Shown: piece by piece, positions 35,035 to 48,000 of the stretch | Numbering within the stretch: position 1 is the first letter of the stretch | How the letters are laid out: every line of letters starts with the position of its first letter | From: Firmicutes bacterium HGW-Firmicutes-1 | GTDB taxonomy: Bacteria > Bacillota > Clostridia > Lachnospirales > Vallitaleaceae | Direction: 5' to 3' | DNA: 64,000 nucleotides | Assembly (NCBI GenBank): GCA_002841625.1 | Contig: PHAG01000006.1 | Span: 62,001-126,000, forward strand | The notes under the pieces: generated by a model | Told to the model about the DNA's origin: nothing | What the model saw: the letters and a program-made list of their open reading frames with translations, nothing else | Database searches by the model: none | Position numbers and translations under genes: made by a program

Positions 35035-38000
35035 ATGAATTTGGGCGAAGGAAATTCCTGTTATTTAATTGGAGAGGCTTCTTTACTAATAAAATGTGGA
35101 GATATCTTATTAAATAATGGATTTTTTATTAAAGGTGTAATATCAAAGGAAGGCAAAATTTGTGAATGGGTAAGAAAAAATGATTTAAGCATTATTGATC
35201 CTAATGATGATTATATAAAAGTACTTAAAGAAGAACCTTTTGACTTCTTATTTAGTATTGTCAATTATAAAGTACTTAAAAAGGATGTGTTGGATCTTCC
35301 AGAGAAAATGGCAATTAATTTCCATGACGCCATTTTACCTAGATATGGGGGAATTCATGCTACCTCCTGGGCACTTATGAACGATGAGAAATTCCATGGT
35401 ATTACATGGCACATTATGGAAGAAGGCGTAGATAAAGGGAATATTTTAAAGCAAAAGAAAGTGGATATTGACAACAATGAAACAGCTTTTTCTCTAAATT
35501 TAAAATGTTATATTGCTGCAGTTGAAGCCTTTGAGGAGCTCGTTGATGAGCTTTCATCAAATGCTTATAATGCAATTCCTCAGAACTTAGAAGAGAGAAC
35601 TTATTATGCAAAAACAAAGAGGCCAGAAAATGGTGGAGTAATTTCTTGGCCAAACAGCGCCGAAAATGTGGATAGACTGGTTAGAGCAATGGATTTTGGT
35701 GGACAACCTAACAGCTTAGGCTGTGTGAAAATATTTATTAAGGGACATTTTTATATTATTTCTAAAACGGAGATAAAAAAATCAAGATCTAACGCTGCTA
35801 ATGAAGGAAAAGTAATCAAGATAAATAGAGACTCATTGGTGGTTGGAACTACAACTTTTGATATTAGCCTCAAACTAACCACAATTATGGGCGAAGACTT
35901 AGATATACTTGAAATTGCTCATAATTACGAATTATATGAAGGCTTTTCTTTAGAAAACACGGAAGCTGACATTGAAGTAAAACTGAATGATTTATATGTT
36001 ACAACAGGGAAACATGAAAACTATTGGAAAAAAAGACTATTAAATCTTGAAGTACCAATCGTGCAAGATATTATTAGAATGGATGATAAAAAAGAGGAAG
36101 ACTTTTACATAAAGCATCAAATTCAAATACCAAATAATTTTATTAAGTATATAGATAGTATGAATAAGGGATTCAATAGAGCTGAATATATTTTCCTTGC
36201 AGTAAGTGCATTTATAGCTAGAATTGGAGAAAATCAGTCTTTTGATATTGGTTTTTCTAGTGAAGAATTAAAGCTGGAATTGGCAGGATTAGAAAACAAG
36301 TACTCTAATGTTATTCCATATAGAGTTGATATTATGGATACAGAAAGCATTGATGACCTATTTTCTAAGATGACCAATTATTTCGAAAACATCAAAAAGA
36401 AAAAAACCTATGCCTTTGAAATGATTTATAGACTACCTGAATTGCTAACTGAAAGCAGGAGAGGAAATACATTTAACATTCCTATTGTTGTCGAAGAAAG
36501 TAGAAACATAAATGAAAGTTTGGTTGATGGTGATTTAGTATTGTTGATAGATAAATCGAATATGAATTGTTGCATAAGCTTCAAAGGTAACAAGTATGTG
36601 AAAGAAAAAACCATTAGATTAATGGATAGATTATCAATTTTTCTAAATGAAATAGCTATAAATCCTAATACCCCTATTATGAAAATCAATATTTTATCAA
36701 TTGAGGAGCACAATAAAATAGTTGTAGAATGGAATAATAACTATGTTGTTGAATATCCAAAAGAAAAATGCACGTATGAATTAATAGAGGAACAGGTTTT
36801 AAAAACTCCTGATAATATTGCTGTTATTTATGAGGATTCCCAACTCACTTATAGGGAGTTAAATACGAAGGCTGATCAGCTGGCAAGCTATTTGAAGGCG
36901 CAAGGAATAGAGGAAGGCAAGCTTGTTGGAGTATTTATGGAAAGATCAATTGATTTATTAGTAGCGCTAATAGGTATCTGGAAAACAGACTGCGCATATG
37001 TACCATTAGATCCAATTTATCCGAAAGATAGACTTTTACATATGATTGAAGATGCAGAGCTGCCACTCATCATAACTCAAGCCGATTTAATTGACAGGCT
37101 TCCAGAAACTACTGCAAAAGTGGTTCAAATTGACCTTGAAAAAGCGGAAATATTTAATGAAACGAATTTATTAGTTTCAGGTAAAAAAGGTAGAGGAAAG
37201 AAAAAGCTATCTACAAGAGATAGATTAGCTTATGTCATTTTTACATCTGGCTCTACAGGAAAACCAAAAGGAGTTGAGGTAACTCAACTTGGACTCACAA
37301 ACTATCTTTGGTTTGTAGTAGAAAGTCAAGGATTTACTGAAAAAGATAAATTTATGGCACTTACAACAATTTGCTTTGATATTTCCTTATGTGAACTATT
37401 TGCAAATCTAATTAGAGGTGGACAGGTTGAAATACTTCCTACAGAAATGCAACGAGATCCATATCTATTAATGGAAAAAATAGAAAATAACTGGGCTACT
37501 GCAATTCAAGCAACTCCAGCTACTTGGGATATGCTTATTACAGTTGGTTGGGAAAAGAAGTTGCCATTGAAAATATATTGTGGTGGAGAAGCAATGAGCC
37601 CTGAGCTTGCAGAGAAGCTTATTGGACGTTGTAATGAACTTTGGAATATCTATGGGCCAACAGAAGCAACAATTTGGTCATCAATAAGTCATATTAAAAC
37701 AACGAATATTACGATAGGTCATCCTGTATATAATACTCAATACTATGTATTAGATAAGAACTTAAATCCAGTACCTGAGGGAACACCAGGAGAGCTATTT
37801 ATAGGTGGTGATGGTCTTGCTCGTGGTTATCTGAATAGAAAGGATATGACGGATGAAAGGTTTATTTCTAGCCCCTTTGAAAAAGAAAAAAGTGAAAGGA
37901 TTTATAAAACAGGGGATTCAGTTAGATTCCTTCCAGACGGAGATGTCGAATGGTTGGGAAGAATTGATAATCAAGTAAAGCTAAGAGGCTTTAGAATAGA

Positions 38001-39050
38001 ATTAGGAGAAATTGAAACCGTCCTTAAGCAACAAGCCGAGATAGAGAAAGCAGTTGTTGTTTTAAGAGAAGACAATGCTGGATTTAAGGGTCTATATGCC
38101 TTTATTTCAGCAGAAAAGGATTGTGAGATTTCTGTAAATACTAAAGTTGGTGAGAAATTGAAAGATTTTTTACCTAGCTATATGATACCAGGACATTATA
38201 TTTATTTAAACCAATATCCTCTTACAATGAATAAAAAAGTTGATAGAAAGTCATTATCTACAATGACAATTGATGAGATAAAAAATAAATATGGTGATAA
38301 AAATAGAAATGATGTTGATGCTAAGGAAAAAGATGTTGGAGCAAAACTAGAGGCAATTCTAGAAGCTAAACAAGAAATAAAACAAGAAATAAAACAAGAA
38401 ATAAAACAAGCAACACAACAAAACCTTGACATTGAAAGAAAAAGTGTTGAAGATACTTTGAAAAAAGACCTACTCAATTTAGCGGCTAGTGTTCTTAAAG
38501 TAGAGGTAGATTCCCTTGACTTTTTAACACCACTTGGTGAATATGGTTATGATTCAGTTAGCTTTACAGTATTAAGCATAAAAATGAAAGAAAAATATAA
38601 AGTAAGCATTAGTCCAGCAATTTTTTATTCTTACGCTTCGCTGGAAAAGCTAACAGAATATATATATAAAACGTACCAAAAGGAAGTAAACTTACTTTAC
38701 GCACATATGATTGATGACAACATAATTGAAAAAGCTAAAGAAAAGGACCTTTTAATCGAGGCATTAGAAGTAGCTATAGCAATAGAAGAAAACGTGATTC
38801 ATCTTCTTATGAAAGACTTAGGTAAACTAACTGCACAAGTAATAAAATGTGATGTTGATAAGATAGATTTTACAACGCCTTTAGGTGAATATGGATATGA
38901 TTCTGTCAGTTTTACAGTGCTTAGCATAAAAATAAAAGGTAAGCTAGCAGTAACAATAAGCCCAGCAATTTTTTATTCATATTCTACTATAGAGAAGCTT
39001 TCAAATTATATTTTTAAGACCTATAAAGAAGTTATTTTAAAGACTTATAG
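35035..39050 (+). other. Loading module: formyltransferase - half condensation - A - ACP1 - ACP2
   Basis: The FT domain (35035-35960) is of the methionyl-tRNA formyltransferase type: Asn95, His97 and Asp133 sit at the same spacing as the catalytic residues of E. coli Fmt, followed by the LP of ILPRYGG. Next comes only the C-lobe of a condensation domain (36001-36740), without HHxxxDG. The A domain (36772-38260) has complete core motifs. Lining up its pocket by hand gives D-I-C-A-I-C-I-I-W, sharing D, I and the final I-W with glycine-type codes; the amino acid is not certain. Two ACPs follow with Ser1174 and Ser1290 in nearly identical GEYGYDSVSFTVLSIK contexts. Expected role: activate, N-formylate and load an amino acid starter. 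Confidence 0.88.
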
Positions 39051-42000
39051 TGACAGCATGATAGCGACAGACCCAATTATAAAGGATAATATTTCTAATA
39101 TTTCTATTGAGAAAAAAGACACAGTAGTTCAATGGGGCACAGATGTTCATAAGAATACCGCTTACTACAGCAAAAACAGTGAGAAAGAACCCATTGCAGT
39201 AATAGGTATTGGAGGAATCATGCCTCTATCACCTAATATGGATGTGTTTTGGGACAATCTTGTGAATGAAATAGATATGATTACAGAAGTACCAAAAGAT
39301 AGATGGGATCCTAATGGTTTTTATGGTGAGGATGCAAAAGCTGGAACAAGCGCTAATCCAATTAGAGCAGGCTTTATCGAAGATGTTGATAAATTCGACG
39401 CTGCTTTTTTTAGCATTTCCCCAAGAGAGGCTCAGTTAATGGATCCTCAGCAAAGATTGTTTATGGAAACTGTTTGGAAAACCGTTGAAGATGCGGGTTA
39501 TAAGCCATCAGATCTTTCAAACTCAAAAACGGGAGTATATGTAGGGGTAGTTGCCACGGATTATTGGGATTTAATGTCACAAAATCCATTTAATATGGAT
39601 ACTTTTACTACCTCAGGAAGAATTAATTGTGTTATCGCAAATAGAATTTCCTATATGTTAAATTTAAGAGGACCAAGTGCCACAATTGATACAGCTTGTT
39701 CAAGTTCTCTTGTTGCTGTTCATCGTGCGGTTGCAGCAATGCAAGACGGATATTGTGATGGAGCAATTGTTGGTGGAGTAAATGTAATGGCAAATCCATT
39801 TTTCCATGTTGCAATCGGTAAAAAAGGAATGTTAAGTGCTGATGGACGTTGTAAAACCTTTGATGAAAGTGCAGATGGATATGTTAGAGCTGAAGGTGTA
39901 GGAGCAATCTATTTGAAGCCTTTGTCAAAGGCAGAAGCAGATGGTGATCATATCTATGCTATTATTAAATCCTCGGTAGAAAATCATGGTGGAAGAAGCA
40001 ATTCCTTAACTGCTCCAAGTGCAGAAGCACAATCAGAGCTGCTTGTGGAAGCTTATGAAAAAGCAGGAATAAGCCCGGATACGATTTCCTATATTGAAAC
40101 TCACGGAACAGGAACGAGTCTTGGCGATCCTATTGAAATCAATGCTTTAAAAGATGCCTTAAATAAAATGTATCAAAAGAAAGGCTCGGTTTCTAAAATA
40201 GGTTATTGTGGTGTTGGATCAGTAAAAACAAATATTGGTCATCTTGAAGCTGGAGCTGGAGTTGCAGGAATGCTTAAAGTACTCTTGTCATTTAAAAATG
40301 GAGTTTTACCTGGAAATATAAATTTAAATCAAATCAATCCATATATTGAGATTGAAGATAGTCCATTGTACCTTGTAAGAAATACGAAAGAGTGGACTAG
40401 GATTATTGATGATTCAGGGAATATGATTCCAAGAAGAGCAGGAGTGAGTTCTTTTGGCTTTGGTGGTTCTAATGCCCATGTTACATTAGAAGAATACCAT
40501 AGTAGAAAAGAAGTAATAAGAGATGCTACACAGCCACAGTTGATTATACTATCCGCCAGAAACGAAGGCAGATTAAAAGCCTATGGAAAAGATATGGTAG
40601 AGTTTATCCAAAAAAATAAAGACATAAAAGAAATTTCCTTGCTAAACTTTGCATTTACTCTCCAAACAGGTAGGGAAGAGATGGATGAGAGACTGGCTGT
40701 GATTGTTCATTCTTTCACTGAGTTAGAAGAAAAACTTTGTAAGTATCTTGATGGAAAGAATAATATAGAGAATTTATTTACAAATAATATTAAAGGTAGT
40801 AAAAAAAGAACTGAATTATTGATGGAAGGGGATGAAGGGGAAGAATTTCTGAAAAATATTATTAAGAACAAAAAGCTTTCCAAATTAGCGCAACTTTGGA
40901 TTATTGGAGTTGAAATAAACTGGGATGTTATATATGCAAATTGTAGACCAAAGAGGTTGCCACTACCAACATATCCTTTTGAAAAGGTTAGACATTGGAT
41001 ACCTGAAACACAAAACAACTTAAATAATACCAATAGGTTATCATCAAAGGCGCTGCATCCATTTATTGATAGCAATGAATCAACCCTTGAAGAACAAACC
41101 TATAAAAAGACTTTAAATAAATATGATGAAAGTATTCAGGATCATATTGCCAATAATGAGACTATATTTCCAGGAGTTGCATATTTGGAAATGGCTAGGG
41201 CAGCAGGTCAATTGGCCAATCATAAAGGCAAAGTGGTAAAACTTCAAAATAATGTATGGTCGAAAGCGCTTATTTTAAAGGAAAACCCAATTGATATAAG
41301 CATTTCCTTAAACCCAAGTAGTCAGGGAGTTGAATATAAAATTAGCTCTAAGGGAGTAGAAGGTAAATCGATTCACGCCCAAGGAAAAATTGAATATAAG
41401 AATGGATACGCTCAAGAGGAATTTCTGGATATTAGCTTACTAAGAGCAAAAATGCAAAATAGTCTTACGAAGGATGATTGCTATCATTTATTTTCAGAGT
41501 CGGGCTTTCAATATGGAAGAACGTATAGATCAATCAATCATTTGTATTATAACCAGTCAGAAGCACTATCACAGATTGAATTACCACAGGAGTGTAAAGC
41601 AAATGTTGAAAATTATATGTTGCCTCCAGCACTTTTAGATGGTGCACTTCAAAGTGTTATCGTATTTATTGGGAATTCATTTACTGAGACGGGAACTATA
41701 TATATGCCATTTGCAATGGGAGAGTTAGAGATTTTAGGTGAGCTACCTGAAAAGTGTTTCTCTTATGCAATACAAACAGAAAACCAACAAGGAACAGGCT
41801 ATAGTGTAAAGAAATTTGCAATATATATAACGGATGAAGCGGGGAAGGTTCTAGTTAAGATGAAGGATTTTTCGTTACGAGGACTCACTCCTTCAACGCC
41901 AATGAAAAGAGCTATTGAGAAGAGCCCTTCTATGAGTTATATGAAAAATAGTTGGGAATTATCTTCAATAGAAGCTGAAAGAGCACAAGATACTATTACA

Positions 42001-45000
42001 GGAAATATATTGGTTTTTGATGAAGGTGAAGAAGTATTCCAAGGTTTAATGACAAAGCTTAATGGCAATTCAGAGAGTACTGTTCTTGTAAAACCTGGCT
42101 TAGAGTATAAAGAACTTGAGGGAAATATTTTTGAAATAAACATTAACAATCAAGAAGATTATAGAAAACTATTTAGCACGCTTTTAAACAAGGAAATGAT
42201 TCCTGACAATGTTTTACATTTATTGTCTAAGGAAAATTTGATTTGTGATAAAGAAAAAATAATGAACCAGCTTAACAGAAGCATATATTCTATGTTGTAT
42301 TTGAGCAGGGCTTTACTTGAGCTAAAGTTAAGAAATAAAACAAAACTTGTTTATTTTCTTAGACCTGAAAGTATTGGATTATCACCTCAGCATTCAGCTA
42401 TTAAAGGTTTCTTAAAAGGACTTGAAATTGAGAATTCTAGATTTAGCTGTAAAACAGTTGAAACTCTTCCAATTTCAAGCGTAGAAATGGTGACGCTATG
42501 CATGAATGAACTTGGAACCATTACCTCAACGAAAGATAAAGTAGTAAGATATGAAAATGGCAATAGATTTGTGTGTAAGTATGTAGACATATTAGAAGAT
42601 ATAGTGAAAGAGGCTAATAGTCTACCTATTGTAGAAGAAGGAGTTTATATTATTACAGGTGGTGCAGGAAGCCTAGGCTTTATATTTGCAGAATACCTAG
42701 CAAAAAAAGTGAAAGCAAAACTTATTCTTTTAGGAAGATCGGCTTTAAATGATGAAAAAGCCAAGAGATTAAAAGAGCTTGAAGCTCTTGGAAGTGAAAT
42801 CACCTATTTAAATATTGATATTTCTAAGGTTAAAGATGTTGAGAGTATTCTAAAAGGGACAAGAAAAAAATTCGGTAAAATTAATGGAATTATTCATTGT
42901 GCAGGAGTAACGAAAGATTCCTTTATTTTCAATAAGACAAAGGGAGAGGTTGACGCAGTAATCGCTCCGAAGGTTTGGGGAACAATCTGGCTTGATGAAT
43001 TAACAAAGGAGGATAAATTAGATTTCTTTGTTATGTTTTCTTCTATTTCCTCCATACTTGGAAATACTGGACAAAGCGATTATGCCTATGCTAATAGCTT
43101 TATGGATGACTATGCAAAAATGCGTGATGTTCTAAAGGGTGAAGGAAAACGCTTTGGAAAAACGCTAGCTATAGGCTGGCCATTTTGGAAAGATGGTGGC
43201 ATGAAAATAACTGCTGAAACTGAAAAGTTTTTAACAAACACATTAGGAATATATCCTATGGAGATTGAGGAAGGCATCAAGGCTTTTGAGATTGGACTTA
43301 CTCAGAAAGAAAATTATTTTATTGTTTTAAAAGGGTATAAAGAAAAACTTAACGCGTTATTAGGTATTAGCAGCATATGGATTAGCCAACCTAGTATAAG
43401 ACAACAAGATAAAGTTGTGCCCAACATGATTTCAAGTGGGCATTATGAAGAAAAGCCTATGATCAACATGATTTCAAGTAGACATAATGAAGAAAAGCCT
43501 ATGATCAATATGATTTCAAGTGGAAATAATAAAGAAAAAATCAATAACAATATGACTTCAAATGCACATATTGAAGAAAATATAATAAAAGCTTTAATCA
43601 AAATGACTTCTCAAATACAAAAGATAAATGAATCAGATATCGACGCTGAAGGAGATATTAGCGAATTTGGTTTTGATTCAATTGCATTTACGGAGTTTAG
43701 TAATCAGATAAATCAAGAATATGATTTAGGAGTTATGCCTTCCATATTTTTTGAACATCAAAACCTTAATTCTTTAGGAAAGTATTTGTATCAAGAATAC
43801 AGAGAAACCTTAGAGAAGATATTTAACACTGCAAATACTACAGAAGTAGCAAAAGTAACAAATGTGGGCAGTGTTGCAGTAAGTGAAGCGATAATGACCT
43901 ACGATGTTCCAACTAGTTTATATAAAAAAGAAATTGGTATCGATTTAAACGAGCCAGAGTATAAAGATCTAGAGGATAGATATCAAGATAATAGATATCA
44001 AGATAATAGATATCAAGATAATAGAAATCAAGGTAATAGATATCAAGATAATAGTAATCAAGATAATAGTGATCAAGAGAAGGGATTACTGGAAGCTGTA
44101 ATTAAAGAACTAATAAATTTTACATCAAAGGTTCAAAAACTAAATATTAATGATATTGACGCAGAAGCTGATATTAGTGAGTTTGGGTTTGATTCAATTG
44201 CCTTTACTGAATTAAGCAATGAGATTAATGGAAAATACAATATTGGTATTATGCCATCAATATTTTTTGAGTATTCAACACTAGCTTCTCTAGCTAAATA
44301 CTTAGTAAGTGATTATTATGAACAGCTAAAACAGATTCATAAAGGACATCAACAGAAACAAAAAGTAATTTCAAGGACGAATTCTCTGGAGATCAAGGAT
44401 GAAAAAAGAGCAGTAATCAATAACGAGGGCTTTTTACCATCTTTTAGATTTAAGAATTCTTTTAATGAAAATAGCATTAATAAAAATAGCAGTACTGAAA
44501 TTGTCTTAGATGAAGAAATAATAGATCAAAATGCAACTAAAACGAAAGAGGCGGTTGCGATTGTAGGTATGAGCGGTGTTATGCCTCAGTCAAAAGATCT
44601 TAAAGAGTTTTGGGGTAACCTTGAAGCTGGAAAAGATTTAATTACTGAAATTCCCAAGGACAGATGGGACTGGAAAGAAATTTATGGAGATCCAGTCAGT
44701 GAAGATAATAAAACAAATGTAAAGTGGGGAGGCTTCATGAAGGAAGTGGATAAATTTGATCCGCTATTCTTCGGAATATCACCAAAGGAAGCTGTTTTAA
44801 TGGATCCACAACAAAGAATTTTTATGGAAAATGTTTGGAGATCCTTAGAAGATAGTGGATTAAAGCCCTCAGATATTTCAGGTACCAAAACTGGGGTTTT
44901 TATTGGTGCAGGTGCATGGGATTACTTATATTTATTAAAAGAAAATGATATCAATATTCAAGCACAGACCTCCTCTGGGGTTTCCTTTTCCATACTTGCA

Positions 45001-48000
45001 AATAGGGTTTCCTATTTACTGAATTTACATGGACCTAGTGAAACGATTGATACTGCGTGCTCTAGCTCTTTAGTTGCGCTTCATCGTGCAGTTGAACAAA
45101 TTCAGAATGGAAATTGTGAAATGGCTTTTGCTGGTGGAATTAATGTAATGTTGAATCCTGCAATTTATATTTCACTTTCAAAGGCTGGAATGCTCTGTGA
45201 AGATGGAAGATGCAAAACCTTTGATAAAGCTGCAAATGGTTATGTAAGAGGAGAAGGATGTGGCGTTCTTTTACTAAAGCCTTTAAGTCAAGCAATTAAG
45301 GATAAAAACCATATATATGGTGTAATTAAGGGAAGTGCGGTTAACCATGGTGGTCATGCTAACTCACTGACCACTCCAAATCCAAATGCACAATCTGAGC
45401 TTATTCAAAAAGTGTGGAGGGATGCTCAGGTTAATCCAAGTACAATTACATATATGGAAACTCATGGTACAGGAACTAGTTTGGGCGACCCAATAGAGAT
45501 TAATGGATTAAAAAAAGCTTTCGATCATCTTTATCAGGAATGGGATATAAAGGAAGTTGGAAAACCATATTGTGGGCTTGGAGCTGTTAAAACCAATATT
45601 GGACATCTTGAATGGGGTTCAGGGGTAGCAGGAGTTATTAAGGTTCTGCTTGCTATGAAGTATAAAAAGCTTCCAGCTTCTATCAATTTTAAGGAGCAAA
45701 ACCCATATATTAAACTTGAAAATAGTCCATTTTATATTATTAATGAAACAAAGGAATGGGAAGCTTTAATTGATGAAAATAATATACCAATTCCAAGAAG
45801 AGCTGGAGTAAGCTCCTTCGGTTTTGGTGGTGTAAACGCCCATATAGCCATTGAAGAATATGAATATCCAGAAACTATTCAAATAGAAGATAATACACAA
45901 GAAGAGCTAGTTTTACTTTCCGCAAAAAACGAAGATAGATTGATAGATTATGCTAGACAAATGATAGCTTTTATTGAGGACAAGGTTGTTCAAACGACGT
46001 CTCAGGATTTAGATTACGAGTATATTTCTAGGCTAGTTCAAGATGAAATAAAATTGCTTACAGCTATCATTATAGATGTAAACAAAGCGGAAATAAGTAG
46101 CTTTGAGGAACTAGAAGATTATGGTTTTGATCTTGTTAGCTTAAATAAGCTAGCAGAAGATATAGGTAATAAATTCGAAATTGAGCTAAGTGCTAATGAT
46201 ATTGCTAGCTGTTCTACAATAGAAAATATTACAAAGTATTTATGCAATACATATTACCAGATATTAGCAATAAAATTTCCAAAAAACGATAATAGCAGTA
46301 GTAGTGTAAGTGAAATAAATTATAACATTAGCCTAGCAGATATAGCCTATACCCTTCGTAATGGTAGAGAAGAAATGGATGTAAGGTTAGCTATGGTTGT
46401 TCATAATGTAAAAGAATTAAAAAACAAACTTGAGCAGTTTGTGAATGGCTCTGAAAAGATTGAAGGAGTATCAATTGGCAATAAAACCGATAAATCAAAA
46501 ATTGATTTTCTAATTTCAGGGGAAAAAGGAAAAGAATTTATTAGTGATTTACTCAAAGACGGGAAGTTATTAGAAGTAGCTCAGTTATGGGCAACTGGTG
46601 CGAAGATTGAGTGGAGTAAGTTGTATAATAATGAGCTCAGAGTGCCGATATCGCTTCCAACTTATCCCTTTGCAAAGGAAAGATATTGGATAACTGATTA
46701 TATGAGTAATCAGTCAGGTGCTTTAAATAGAAAAGGGATCGTGAAAAAACTTCATCCTCTTGTGGATATAAACTCCTCCAACTTTTATGAACAAAGATTC
46801 ACTACAGTTCTGAATAAAAATGAGTTTTATTTAAAGGATCATGTTGTTGATGGTCAAAGCATCTTTCCAGGAGTTGCATATATTGAAATGGCTAGAGCTG
46901 CAGGACAGATGTGTGGAGCAGGAAGAGTATCGAAAGTTTCTGATATTCTCTGGGCCAAGCCAATTATTGTTGATCAAGAGTCTAAAGAAATTCATATTAG
47001 TCTTTTGCCAGATGGAGAGGATGTTGAATATGAGGTTGTATCAATGAACGAGGATAGTAGTAGAACTGTATATTCTCAAGGTAAGCTAATAATGGATACA
47101 GGTGAAGAAAATGATGCTATTGAATTCATTGATATTGAAGAAATAACAAGTAGATGCAATGTAAAGAAGCCAGGTGATTGGATCTACAAAACGTTTAAAG
47201 AAATGGCCTTCAACTACGGCGAAACTTTTCAACCAATTAAAGAAATCTTTTGCGGTGAAAATGAAGCACTTGCTAGGCTGGAAGTATCGGATAGTTTAAC
47301 AGAAGATTTTGATGAATTTATATTACATCCAGCTCTAATGGATGGTTCTTTACAAACAATTATTGGTATGAATAATTCAGGTGTTGGGGGTGGAGAAATT
47401 TATCTACCTTTCACAATGGGTGAAGTGGAAATAATAAAACCCTTGGAAAAAGAATGCTATGCCTATGGGCAAATGATTGATGAAATTGGAAAACACAATT
47501 CGAATATAAGAAAATATAACATTCAAATTACTGACACCAGAGGACGAGTACTGGTAAAAATAAATGACTTTGTAATGAGAGCCATTGTTCTAAGTGAGAT
47601 CAAGAAAGAGGAAGAAGTTCATTACTATCACAGCCAATGGTCAGAAGAAGATCTCGTGATCAAGGGTAATTTTGAACTTCAAAAAGAATGCATACTGATT
47701 TTTGATACAAATGAAAAGCTATATAATGAATTATTGAAGAAAGCACCAAATAATCAAGCTAATATTTGGCTTGTTAAGCCAGGTAAGAACTATAGGGAAG
47801 TTGGAAATAACATTTTCGAAATCAGTCCAGAAAAGCCAGAAGATTATAAGGCTCTAATTGAAATGTTAGGTAAGAAAAATCAAATTCCGGATTGTATATT
47901 GCATTTTTGGTCAAAGGAAAAATTTGAAGGAAATGAAGCTTCCTTAAATAGACAGATGGATTTAAGTGTGTTTTCAACTTTTAATTTAAGCAAAGCGCTT

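Larger units (their letters stand above)
39184..44340 (+). other. PKS module 1: KS1-DH1-KR1-ACP3-ACP4
   Basis: KS1 (39184-40500) has Cys1555 in DTACSSS, then HGTGT and NIGHLEAG. After the post-KS linker, DH1 (41050-41900) has His2037, but the HxxxGxxxxP Gly is Asn2041; its DxxxQ is intact (LLDGALQ). KR1 (41980-43350) has TGGAGSLG, SS...YAYAN, and the Asp of a B-type ketoreductase (AGVTKD). Twin ACPs carry Ser2882 and Ser3054 in EFGFDSIAFTE. Expected output is a double bond, if DH1 works. The first ketide is added to the formylated amino acid. Confidence 0.88.

Noticed and set aside
35035-38260. Firm prediction of glycine as starter amino acid
   Set aside because: The hand-read pocket matches glycine codes at only four of nine positions; too little to assign a substrate.
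43978-44082. CRISPR-like array of short repeats
   Set aside because: The repeats are direct, in frame, without spacers, and code for a protein linker.
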